Source: Chiua virens (Eukaryota; Basidiomycota; Agaricomycetes; Boletales; Boletaceae). Taken from it: a DNA stretch of 64,000 nucleotides. A program made the translations under genes and the position numbers. Of the stretch, positions 1-11,481 are shown one piece after another. The DNA is taken from assembly GCA_019787685.1 (NCBI GenBank), contig JAHNUO010000021.1:434001-498000 (forward strand), in the 5' to 3' direction. The notes under the pieces were generated by a model, which worked only from the letters and a program-made list of their open reading frames with translations, did no database searches and was not told the origin of the DNA. Position 1 is the stretch's first letter; every line of letters begins with the position of its first letter.

Positions 1-26
1 GACTTGTCTCAATGGAGAGGACTGAC

Positions 27-346
27 CTTGCCAGGGAACACGAGGCAGCATTTGCAATCACAGTGTTGCTCAGATTGTCTATCACAGTGATCACTTCGAG
101 CTCAGTTTGCACAGTGGGTGGAAGCAAGCAAATGTCTGTGTCACTCTTGACCTTGATCGGTTCCCAAGTGGGAATCTGGTAAAAGGTCACAAACGACAGT
201 GCATGTATGCACTGTGACTACATACCGAAATGAATCTGTCAAGGTCCGCTGGTATGCAAAGCCCAGTGGGAAGACCAAGCGGTGATAGTGTGGCCTCCCA
301 CCGGTAGTCATCCAATATTTCCGCCCCTTGCGCAGTCAACAAGACC
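27..346 (-). CDS. Partial unrecognised gene, two exons at window edge
   Basis: Two minus-strand exons read well across one short intron. The upstream exon (about 346 to 226) ends at a GTATGT donor. A 50-nt intron (225-176) ends in CCAG, and the next exon (175-27) ends at a GTCAGT donor. The joined peptide includes ILDDYRWEATLSPLG, later PTWEP and TVQTELEVITVIDN, and ends near NAASCSLAR. I do not recognise the family. The intact splice borders and the acidic/hydrophobic pattern argue for a real gene that continues left of the window. The upstream exons (right of 346) are not clear, so the gene may be decayed like its neighbours. Confidence 0.4.
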
Positions 347-1343
347 AGTCCCAAGACAAAAAAACACGCTCTATGAACCGGTTCAGTGTCTGATCAGGTT
401 TCATGATGTTTCGGCTCACCCTCACACAGAAAGTATGAGTGAGTGCTCTGCTATGTCAAGAATTGATGGAATGGTCTCTTCCTCCTCGAGAAACGGCAAG
501 CCACCTTCGGTTGCACCAACATTACCCTGCACATACCAGTGAATTATCGATCACAATGGAAAGAAAGACATCAAGTGGCTTACCACTGCCCAAAGAATGC
601 TCTTTAGGTTTCTTCCTAAGAAACATAGTTGGTGTTTGGGTTTCTAAGGTCAGCATTGACTTTGCTCACCTTGAGCAAATTGAAATGATCTGTTCACGGT
701 GGGATGGATGCAATTGAGCTGAATAGCTCCGGTGGACCTCCATGGTGCTGTGCAAAGGTATGCACCATCTTGGTGTTTGAGGATGTCGCCAGTGACGTCG
801 CACTTGGACGTGGTGTTGAGGATTCTGGAATAGACGACAGGCACACGATACTAATGGTAGAAGCAAATATCAGGTCATGGTACGTTGTATCAGTGCACAA
901 TGCAAGAATCAACTCATTTGCTTGTCAATGTGGACATGCACTGGCAGTCTGGCACGAAGGTGTTCTTGCTGCTCCAAAATCAATCTATGCACAATTTGCT
1001 GCAATATTCACAGTTTGGGGTATTACCATTACAAGAAAGTCCATCATAACTGACTGTAATTTGACACTCGTAAACAGCTACAGTAAGTCACATTCAAGGA
1101 GAGAAAAGGGGGATCAGCATAGGAGTCAATCGGCATAGGTACATAGATGGCGACAAAAATAACGGGCAAGATGGGTATGAGGCAATGTGATGGGGTGCAT
1201 TAGCAAGTTCATTATGCATGGATAGGCCACCCCGATGCCAGCGTCGGACGCCCCCTCGGCCTCAGTCGATTCAGTCGTAAACCATCTGAAGGCCTATGCC
1301 AAATCAATTATTGTGCAATTCACCATCATTGGAGAGAAGACAC
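347..1343. other. No clear gene; short open fragments
   Basis: About 1 kb without a gene I can define. A minus-strand stretch near 694-912 is open and coding-like (it contains ASTISIVCLSS and AQHHGGPPELFSSIASIPP) and may be another exon of the gene at 27-346. Its neighbours carry stops. Other open frames here are short and not protein-like. CpG is sparse, as in the rest of the left 19 kb. Confidence 0.3.
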
Positions 1344-4300
1344 TCACATTATCATCGATCCTTGTGAAACGTTCACTGCTGGTGGTGCTCTGACATTGAT
1401 ATTACCGATGGTAATGGTGTTCTCCTTATTCTCAGTGCCATTGCGACCTGTGCTCCTCCTCGGCAAGCCAGACGCCCCGCATCGTGTCGTTGGTCCAGCC
1501 CAGGGCCCAGGCAGAAGTCCAAAGACACGTTCAGGCTTGTCTGAGACAAGGCACTCCTTCAACGCTGAAGCCACCATCGATGGTACATTGGAATCAACAA
1601 CAATTTGTTGCAATGCATTAGAAAACGGCGAAGAGTGATGAGGGACTAAGCTATTAGTCAATGCTGCATTTGCGAGTATTGCCTGTAGATGTTCTGAAGC
1701 AGAGGATATGAATGACATCTTGAGAGTTCGAGGGTAAGGCAAAGCCTGACTGTTAACTTGTGATCATGCACAATGGGGTCGAAGGTCAGACGGAAGCAGT
1801 TTCTAATTCTATAGCGAATGTTCCAGCATTGCTTGCATTCCCGATGGATGATGCAGAGGCTCGAATGCTAGTGAAGGTGTCAATGACCAAAAAATGTTGC
1901 TCGCAGACCACCCACATTGAGTCGCAAAGAGTGAAAACAGCATATCCAACCACATATGTCTGCTCTCTGTAACTGCACCCTCTGCTTCATCTCAGAGAGC
2001 ATAATACATTCTGAGTGCTGTGATCCCCCACTCATTGTCCCACAACGAAAACGAATCCACTGACGATGTTGCCGAATCCACAACATACACTTGAGATGGA
2101 TCTGATGTTTTTGTCATAGCATCGTCAAACATCAGTGTATTCGAGGTAGAGCCTGGGGCAGCATGTTCCAAGGAGCTCATGGGGGAGAGTGACGAGATCA
2201 GCTCTTCCTTGATGGTGTCGTAAATGGACGTTCTTGATGCGCGAGCTTGAGATATATGGCGACGGTGACCACGATGAGCACAGTCAATTGTAGCATTGGA
2301 TGGCTGACGCGATGTAAGCAGGGTATTGAGCTGAGAGAGATCAATGCTCGACAATGATCCTTCCGAGAATGAGGGATAGCCGTCCGAAAAGGAAAGTAGT
2401 GTCATCCTCCTTCGGTGGGCTATGCACACTCGGGATGCTCAGGCTGGAAATCGGGCGGTAGCAAGGAGGCTTGGTGGCCTCACCCAAGGGCTGTTCAAAG
2501 AAAGACGAATCTGTTGAACAAACAGAGTTTTGATGACCCATCTTCTCGAATAGGGAGTCGGTCTTCTGAGACTCGAATTGACTGTGCATAATCGAGTCAT
2601 ATGATGACCGCTTATCGTAATCCAAGTGTATTCATTCCCCGTGCAGGCTACCAGCGAGGCTTGGGGGTGGCAAGGCAGAAATGGATGTTAAAGCTATGCC
2701 ACATTCGAGAGTAGAATCGAGCATCTTGTCCCCCAGACCTGGTCACTTGATATTTGCTTCTGAGAAATCACTGAGTACTGAGTCAACCGAAATGGTAGAA
2801 CGAGGTTGAGCCCAAGAGAATTGTCAACAGTTTGCGACACTGCTCATGCTTGTGTTTGAGTCACCACGGTGATGGTAGGTGGAATTGCAATTGAGCAAAC
2901 TGATAGGGGGACCAACCGATAACTCAGGGCACTGCTGACTGCGGCTGTACAGGTGGAGGGAGGCACGAAAGTAGAAGCTGGAGGCATTGCTGTCAACTCT
3001 CTGACGGGGTTGCCGTCGGCGGATAGAGCAAAATGTATCGTCAACAGCGGTCGACATGGTGAACAAGAAGTCGTCTGATGAGGGCTGCTCTCGCAGGCTT
3101 GGTAGTGGGACAACAGAGGCATAGTCGAAAGGGTCTACAGAACCTCCGTGAAGGACCTTGCCGTAAGATGAGACTGAAGCAATACTGTAGATCGAGTCTT
3201 GCTTCCGATGCCGCTGATTCGATGGCACGGTAAGTTGTGGATAGAACCCAGGGTGGTTGTCACTGAATTCAAAACCTTGTTGCACTTCTGTGAACGAATC
3301 AAGTCCAGTGAAACTCAACACGGAACTGTTGCAATGATGTCTGGGGACAATGTATGAGTGTCAGACAACATCTTGAGGTTGGGGCTTGGAACCGGCAGTA
3401 GATTCAACTTTGATAGCATTAGCAAGAATAGATTTCATCAATGAACTCTCATCACCAGTAAATGAGCCTATAGAGAGAGATCTTGCAACATCAGGGGGTG
3501 GAATGATATCAGAGAGTGTTAGCGGCGAGCCTTCTTTCGGGAACAGCTTTCTGCCAAACTTGAAGTCACGATTAAGTTCTCCGTTTGATGGACAAGCGGC
3601 AGCAGAAGGGGTGATTCGGGGGACTAGAGGCGCAATGACATTGAGTAACTCCTCCTCGGATGCAGCTGGAGTGATCCAGGGAGTAAAGGGGGCTCTGCGT
3701 TATCATCGATTGGGAAGCTTCTAAGCGAGACATTGCAAGATTCATAGTTGATCGGAATGTTGAACGAACACTCGCCTGCCTGGGACAGCTTGTCTTATAG
3801 TGTAGGAAGTTTCGGAACCGGCGGCAAGTCCTCGAAGTCGTACCAGAGGTCAATCTTGGCGGGAGTACGGAACACATTTTCTAGGTGCTTGATGAAGCTA
3901 CGACGGTTGGAGACACCAGACTCGCGTAGTTTTCGTGACTCCCCAGTGAAATCAAACACCTCTTTGTATCATCCTCGGATCCACCATCCTCAAGGTCGGC
4001 ATGGTGGTCATCCTCATCGATCACCGTTGCCCAGAAGATGGGTACATCAGCTAGTGAACTCCTTAGAGAGGAGCTGTCTACCATGGGCAAAGGGAACTCC
4101 AGTGGCATCCCTAGAGAAGGAGGCGCTGCTGTCTGGGGATGAAATGATATTGTATTGTCACCCTCTCAATCAGAATTTGACAAGATGACCTGTAACTCAT
4201 CAGGGATGTCAGAGTCCGGATCGCTCCCATCACAGTCCTGTTCGGCAATACTGCCCATGGAACCACCCATAGTCCCAGTGAGTCCAAGGCTGCAGTGGGC

Positions 4301-5210
4301 CTCGGGAAGGATAGGTAGGTTATCATTGTCAAGAGCCGACTGTGTAGCCAAGGAGGACCTCTTGCAAAGGAGACTCTGTGCTTTCTTGAACACCAGGGAA
4401 GTAGAAAAACTTGTTTGAGACTCCAACTTGGAGTGACCATGACAGTGTCATCTAAGGCAGCATCAATGCTGGCTTGCATGTGAATAGTATTGGGTACTTA
4501 CTATCATCTCCTTCGTGGATTGGTTGGGGTTGACTCCAACTGAGAGGCTGGTCCGACATTGGCCGAGGGCACATGCGTTTCCTGGGCGTTTCTGTAGGTG
4601 ACTCACCATCGACAGTGGCACCCTGGATGGCAAAGGTGGCTATCACAGGGCTGTTCCGTCACATCCTGCTCACATCCAACACAATCCCAGGAAATAGCGC
4701 CACTAGTGGGGTCTTCTTCTGGCCATCTGACGATGACTCACGGGTAGAATCCTTCGTACTCTTGGACTTCTTGCTCTTCTTCTTGCATTCCTCTTTCTCG
4801 TTTCTCCTGGCCTCCTTGTCCTTTTGACGGATCTCCTTCACTGTCTCCAATCCTACTTTATCCCACCTTACAGAAGCAGCTGCCGAACTCCCCGAGGATT
4901 CACAAGAACTGGAAGATTTTGTGGACATTGGACGAAGAGAGGACATGGCAGACATGGCTGAGCCAGATCGACCACACGCAAGAATTCCACCTCCCAGTAA
5001 CATGGTAGAGTCCATCGATAGACGATGATTTCCATTGTTGACCGCCTCGGTCGATGATTCTGTGGATCCAGTGCAAGACGAACATAGTCGCATTGTCAAA
5101 GGGAGGCCAATGCCCAAGATACTTGCCTTCTTCTTCCCGAGAGTTTTGAACTCGTTCTTGGAGCCGGAAGGGCTCGGTGTCAATGCACCTGCTTCAAAGC
5201 TACTGCCCAA
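1344..5210 (-). pseudogene. Decayed gene for a long Ser-rich Agaricomycete protein
   Basis: A chain of minus-strand open segments reads as one long low-complexity protein. The first segment (5210-4659) has a Ser-rich part, then SVRWDKVGLETVKEIRQKDK and a Lys/Glu-rich basic tract. Segments at 4646-4452, 4426-4166, 3870-3400, 3321-2824, 2625-2341 and 2429-1992 follow. A tail at 1742-1344 contains STGRNGTENKEN. From memory, proteins with motifs such as SVSSYG, PFDY, DSLFEK and GHRRHISQA occur widely in Agaricomycetes as uncharacterised Ser-rich proteins; I know no function. Two in-frame TGA codons (near 2825 and 2745) break the reading in a region that otherwise continues in frame, one just before PGLGDKM where Arg is expected. 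The frame also shifts between segments. I infer a pseudogene; some frame changes may be introns. Confidence 0.5.
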
Positions 5211-5876
5211 ATAGCGAATTGTCTCTTTTGTTCTTTCCTTTTCCTTCTCTTTTCCCTTGTCCTTCTTTTTCTTCTTTGTTTATGAGCAGCATGAAGGGCA
5301 TTTGTGATGCCACTGGTCGCATTCATAGCAGTCCAGACAGTGGCGAAACAATGGAATATTTTGCCCACCGCCGTGACTATGCCAGCATATGAGGTCTGGG
5401 ACAGTACTGAGAGGCTTAGCTAAAGAAAAGAAGATTAGGTCACTGTGACTGTGACATCTCAATTTACTATCTAGACAACTAAAACAACACCTTCCATCTC
5501 TGTCCATTGTCTACATGTTCCCCCAGCACAATCACACATCCTTGCCATGCCCCGCCGATGATCAACCACCTTTACACACCCACATTCGGTCACTGTTGCA
5601 TGCACCCACGTCAATACCAATGACTCGGACATCCATCCCCAGCCACCACGAATTCGTCTGATGGCTGTGGGTCCACAGATACCCGCCGACCGGTTCACAT
5701 CCTGTTTCCGCACTGTTGATGTCATCAAGACTGGCATGTGCAGTTTCGCGGCAGCAGGGAACTGAACAATGCAACAGCCGTGGAGCGTGGCAGACTGAGT
5801 GTTGGTGGTGCAACGTATGTTGACAAGAGAGGTCCATACCGTCTCCTCGACAGATCCTGATACCTGTCGTATTACC
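5211..5876. other. Upstream region of the Ser-rich pseudogene, unassigned
   Basis: A pyrimidine-rich tract (about 5215-5280, CTTTT/TTTCTT runs on the plus strand) lies immediately upstream of the first coding segment of the Ser-rich pseudogene. Beyond it, two overlapping minus-strand frames of 112 and 140 codons (5900-5471) are rich in Cys, Trp and Met. They look like chance reading of decayed DNA. Nothing here is recognisable. Confidence 0.25.
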
Positions 5877-6469
5877 ATACTTGTTACAATCACGTTTCAC
5901 TCATTATTCATTTCGCCTTCCTACTCATTCTCTCATCCACTATACAAGATACACAATATCTATTACGGCATATATTGCCTCATGCTAAGGCTATACTCAG
6001 AACCTTATTCTATTGGCCATTCCTTTATGACTCACTATGATTCATTATTAGACACATGTTATCACACAATGTCATAACCCATGCACAACACATGTGTATT
6101 CACACGTTATCTCTTATCTATGATTCCATATGACTCATATCTATTATTAAAGCAGTGCTTATCTTATAACATGCAGATACCTCATGTTATCTCACCTTAT
6201 CTACCAATCAGGACACTCATACTTATCTATGTATTCATACTCCGATTGTAGCTCCGATTGTACTTTTAGTATATAAGACTTGAATGCAGCACCAAGGGAG
6301 CTCTAACAAAGTTCACCTTTGGTTTTCCTCCATTGTCTCTCATAGATGGATCTCCTCTGTAGTTCTCGCCTCACTGGTTGGATTACTTGCACATAACCCT
6401 TACACTGAACCTCTACAACCTCTCGCAAGTTACCTATAATCCACCTTTGTTCTAGGTTGTTACAATACT
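5877..6469. mobile_element. Solo LTR with 5-bp target duplication
   Basis: A 583-bp sequence (5882-6464) begins TGTTACAATC and ends GGTTGTTACA, so it has TG...CA borders with an imperfect 7-bp terminal inversion. It is flanked by the same five bases, ATACT, at 5877-5881 and 6465-6469. It is AT-rich, holds no gene, and contains a TATA-like box (TATATAAG near 6271). These are the hallmarks of a solo LTR left after LTR-LTR recombination; length and ends would suit a copia-type element. The ends also share a 10-bp direct repeat, so a chance arrangement cannot be excluded. Confidence 0.55.
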
Positions 6470-9400
6470 CGTCTTAAAAGAATAAGCATTGCTTACCTCT
6501 TCTGGTCCGGGGATGACTGTCGTGTCCTCTTTTCAACCCAACACAACCCAACAAATGCCCAAAAACTGGTCACCGGCGAGATATTCTGCAGAACACACCC
6601 TCGAGTTCAGCATCGCTGAAAGTGGTGCATCACTCACTGACAGGAAACACCCTTTCCACCCGCTTCTATCGCAGTATCGACCACTCTAGAGTGTCAACCC
6701 TCCTGAACCACCCATCCAGCATCCAAAGATAATGAGCAAGAATACACGCAACAGCAGTGCAACACCACCTCTTCAACCACACACGTTGTCACACACTCCA
6801 CCACCGTCATGACCAATGCCTCCCCACCAATCCCCCAATCATCTAGAAACACCACGAAATCCACTGGCCCCGGAAACGCCCCCAATGATCGCTGGTACAC
6901 CATATCCTGATGCCTGAAAATGTACACACTCGACATCAGGCATAAACAAGCCCTCAAAATCTCCCCAGCATCATGGTTGATCACCAGACCCCCTACCAGT
7001 CATACTCGACTGGACAGAGACATCCATCATCTAATTCCTCAATGCACCATTGTCTGGAAATCTGTACGACGGAGACCACTGGCCACACCATCCCAAACTG
7101 AAGGCCCTTGATCAAGCCCAACGATCTCTGGTGTGCATGGTCAGCAATCAGGATCAGAACACTGATACGACATGGCAAAGCACCTGCCTCGTCCTGCAAG
7201 AACATATCGACGACCATGTCCAGCACGCAATGGTCCATATTCGTGATCTTGACCGTGATGAGGTACACCTGATTCAACACCACCAGGTCTTGGTGTGAAA
7301 ACAAGGCTGACAGCTAGAGCAGGTTGTTGCATACTGAATGTCCCCCATGCATCAGCAACGAACCCTCTCCAGAGCTCAGATATTTACAGGATGCTCGCAG
7401 GATTCTCCCTCATTTCAGGAATAAACAACACTGGTTGCGCACAGCAAGCTGTTGAGGTGAGTCGAGACTTGACTTGCATGACACATGCGGCTCAAGCGAC
7501 AGGGAGAACATATCACCAGGCACGTCCAAGACAAGCGCACTCTACCATGGTTACCACCTTGAGAGTACCCCAAGCTTGATCAGCTTCTCACTTCGTATCT
7601 GACCCAGCAGCATGACCACACCAGGTCCAGTCGTGAGGGTGACTGGTGTACATTCGTCCGAGAATCATAATAGAGTTGATCGGGAGCCGAGAGATCATCG
7701 CCTCCGGCGGTGCGGACAGCAAATCCTGAGAGGCAGCCCTTCGTCCATTCAGGTTTCCAACAGGCTGCCGAGAGGTTGACTACATAATAGCTGTTGATTG
7801 CCACAGTAGCATGTACGAATGGATTTGAGGCCGACAACAATGATGAGTCCTCTGTGGGAAATGGAACAGAATTCTAATCTTGAATATTGAGTGGAAAACT
7901 CGTACACTTTGACTCACATCTTACCTTGAGAAGTGCGAGTAGATCCTCTTGCAGCGTCCCAGACTTGTCCATGTTGCCTATCAAGGGGGAAAGTCAGTAG
8001 GCGACATAGACCCATCCACCCACGTACCATACCCAATCATGTCTACCTGCTTCGCACACACGTCCCACATCAAATAGTGGACGAAGCACAGGATTCCATT
8101 ATTTCTGTCAGTAAGTCTCGGCGATCTGTTCAGAGGACCTATCATATCCCATCAGTCCTGAGACCAACACACGTTCACTATACGTACATACCGAATACTG
8201 AGTCCAAACCTGCCCGACTCGAATATGTATGTGCGATACAACACGCAACCTGCAATGTCAACTTGCCCTGACTTGTCATCAAATTGTACTTTTTGAACCG
8301 TTCGTACAATTTCATGAGCTGCAATGAGTATCAGCCATACGCTGGTGCAATCAATGACGGCCACACACTTCCAACATGATTTTCAGATGATCCACCTTTT
8401 TCTCATTCACACAGCCAGGTGGTGGCAACACCCCGCTCACCAGGAACCCTGGGGCCTGATTTTGGTGTAATGCACCACCATGTAATAATGGTGGCACGGA
8501 TGGTGCAGTGCATGGCTCAAGTCCGACCTGAGCACCTGCGACACACCTGATACCCTGTGGAGCAAGATCCGTGGTAGTAAACACATGCCTGAGAGTCCAG
8601 GAGCAGAGCAGTCACGACGTGATGCACGATGAGAACCCACTGGGGTGCCATCCAGCTCCAATACCCTCTCCCCGCAAAAAAGTCGAAAACAGCACATGTG
8701 AAGGTTGTGTTGGGACCATGCAAAGCTTCGTGATATGGGAAGCACATGAGTCCTTGAATAGATATTCCAGTGTAACCTTGGAGTTGATGGTCACTTCGTT
8801 CGAGGACAGCTGAACATGATCGTGAGGGTTGTATACGGTGGGTAAGTGCGTGACGGTGTCGATCTGAACATACTTGAGCAGTACTCTGTCTCTGCCTGTG
8901 AATTCAGCAAAGCTTTCTGGAAATATTGATTATGGATTTGATGGAGAAAGTAGAAGACGTGTGGGAAAGTATTCCCACCTCTCTCGCAGCTCATCGCGCA
9001 AATCTGTTGTCCATCTCCTGCCACTGTCTTTGTCACGGCCATGTCTGTGTGTGTGCCTTCAATCTGCAAATCCACCACCCAACACTCTGAAGCAACGAAA
9101 GCCCCATCCACCAATACAGTTTCCACCATGGTTTCTGGGTGGACGCATTGCATCGGCACAGGGACATGGATATTGGTATGGTGCTCCCCTCATTGGTGAG
9201 TTGGCGTGTTTTCCATCCTTGCGCATTTCCTTATCACCATCGTTCGATCGGTCTATGCTTTTCGACGTTGATTGTCCTTTTGTTTCTCCAAATGTATCCA
9301 TCTCTGTATTGTCCGTGATCTTCCAATGGGACGCTGATAGATTGTATCCTATGTGCTTTCAGATCTGCTTCCGTCGATGAACCGTGACCCAAATCACGCC

Positions 9401-9480
9401 AAATCACTCGCGCCTCTTTCCCTTCCCCTGTAACCACTACTTCAATCTGCCCATCCCAGTCTTCTCGACAACACACCAAG
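6470..9480 (-). pseudogene. Unrecognised decayed gene remnants
   Basis: No gene can be reconstructed, but several minus-strand stretches look like old exons. One at about 7951-7928 reads DKSGTLQEDLLALLK and ends at a GTAAGA donor. It is followed by 7840-7580, which reads HATVAINSYYVVNLSAACW and then a Lys/Gly segment. Others are 8794-8612 (LCMVPTQPSHVLFSTFL), 8364-8152 (VWLILIAAHEIVRTVQKVQF) and 9159-8791. They lie in the same direction with stops between them. The left neighbour is a solo LTR and the right neighbour a decayed plus-strand gene. I assign no function. Confidence 0.3.
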
Positions 9481-9495
9481 TCGCTGTTAGCTCAG

Positions 9496-10875
9496 GATGA
9501 GCACGAACCGAGTCATGACCATGACAAAGAGATGGAGGATCACGATTATGAATCGACAACAACAATGACAGACTTGGATCTGCCGCTGCATACACCCATT
9601 GGAGCAAGCACGACGTCAGATTGTGTAGATGGACTACAAGTCTACGGAGACACTGAAATAGATGTGGATAACATCGAGATCGATGATGCACACGCGGCTG
9701 CAGCTGTTGCAATTGGTATGTCGGATCTCACCACGCCAGTCAAACTCCTCGATCGACTCTCCGCATCTGGTTCCCCCTCTATGTCATCCACCTCGTCGGA
9801 CTCCCATCCTGGATCCTCAAAGGCTGTGGTGTTCCCTTCACTGAATGGGTCTTACCATCAAGGGTCCTTGTTGCGACTATCCATCTCTTCGTCCACCAAG
9901 GGAATGTCTGCGCAAACTATACTTGTGAGGATGGTCACGCAGTATCTCTGTCGTCTGGAAAGAATCTCAGCCTGGGTGACCAAGGCAACCCAAAGGTGAA
10001 CTTTAGAATGGGCAATTCGGACTCTTCTGCGTACGAAGATGCTGCCGGGTGGTCCTCGCCACCGATGAGTCCTGGCAATGGGCTCCACAAGGATCCTCAC
10101 GGGTTTTGGGAGTCTGTGATCCCTGTCTTGCCGTCCTCCTCATCCTCATCGCTTCCCCTGTCACCGACTGAAGGAAAGATGGGGTCAAGACTTGCAGCAG
10201 TTGGATAGGTTGGTAAGAAGAAAGCACCAGTTTTAGGAGGAGTGCCACGTCGCCAGGTTCTTCCAATTTGCACTTCACTTCATCTGCCAAGGTTGGGTCA
10301 TTCTCTTTTGGCTCAAACTGCATCAATGGCGACAAATCTACACAATGTTCAAGTTCGAGAGTAGGCTCGCTCTCTCCACCCGCAACTGGGTCTGTAGTTG
10401 GTAGCTCAAATCCTTGTTCGCCATCTGTTCCAAATGGGCCGTCTGAAGGACCTGTGAAGGCTGACATGGATGTGACGCCAGGGTGTTTGATCTAGCAAAG
10501 ATTCAGAAGGCTCAAGCAACAAGTGTCAAGTCTTCTGAGATTAGTTCGTCTGTGTCAGGAGGGAAGAACAGTGGAACGACATCGGGCTTGGACATGCATT
10601 GTTCGCATAGTGCTTCAAGAAGTGAGGCGATGACGAACTCTGGCATCACACCCTTCGCAATTCTGACTGTGTCACAGCCCTCACACTCTCAGGGTCAAAC
10701 TGGCACGAGTGCTGAGACTGCCACATGCTATGTCCCCGCATCGACTGTAGCGATGTCCCCCATCAGGCGTAACTCTGGCCTTCTACACTTGACTGACACA
10801 CTGAATGGCAGTATGTCACCAACTACGCACGTGCATTACCACATCCATCGCCAACTCATGCAGTACATGCACTAA
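9496..10875 (+). pseudogene. Decayed Ser/Thr/Pro-rich protein gene
   Basis: Plus-strand open segments at 9532-9999 (155 codons, Asp/Thr/Ser-rich, with TPIGASTTSDC and SMSSTSSDSHPGSS), 9996-10208 (WSSPPMSPGNGLHKDPHGFW), 10268-10495 and 10483-10875 (FDLAKIQKAQATSVKSS, then Ser/Thr-rich). Composition is that of a disordered regulatory protein. Frames change from segment to segment without clear splice sites at each step, so the gene looks damaged. I do not recognise a DNA-binding or catalytic domain. It converges on the DNA2 pseudogene at 11.5 kb. Confidence 0.35.
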
Positions 10876-11481
10876 CCTCTTGGCCCACCCCACCCACCTC
10901 CAATGTATGTACCCTTCATGCAGTACTGACTTGAAGTGCCGCCGCATTGAGGACAACAAGGACAAGGGACGTGGGTGTCAATTTATCCGGGTTGACCTCC
11001 CATGCCTGTACACCCATATGTATCACCGATTACGGGCACATTGGGGATGCGACATGTAAGCTGGTGAGAGACATGCTGACACTGGTACGTCTTCCTTGTT
11101 CGATGACGTGCCCGCCTCCTGATGAGGTTTGCCAGGCCACGAATTTCTTTCCTCGTCTTGTCAATCCCGTTTTTCTTTGGCTATGGGGAGGTAGAGGCAT
11201 TGGTACTAATACAATGAGCATATGAATATTTTTGTCTCCCCCTCTCTTTTTCTTTTTCTCTCTAGTAATAGTCTTACCCTTGTGTTGTATGATGTTGTTC
11301 CCTTTTTCTTCATGTAGCACATCTGAGATATTTGTAGTCATCATCATGGATGAGGAGTGTTACCCTAATTAGACTGACGGAACTCGGCCAAGAGTAGAAT
11401 TATTCCTGGAGACTAGTATTCCCTGTACATCTAAATCCAACTAATTACAATAAATGAAAGTCTAATCGTCCATGAGGCAAA
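10876..11481. other. Intergenic between convergent gene remnants
   Basis: About 600 bases between the 3' end of the plus-strand Ser-rich remnant and the 3' end of the minus-strand DNA2 pseudogene. A pyrimidine-rich patch (near 11235-11265) and AT-rich DNA toward 11450 are the only features I notice. Confidence 0.4.
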
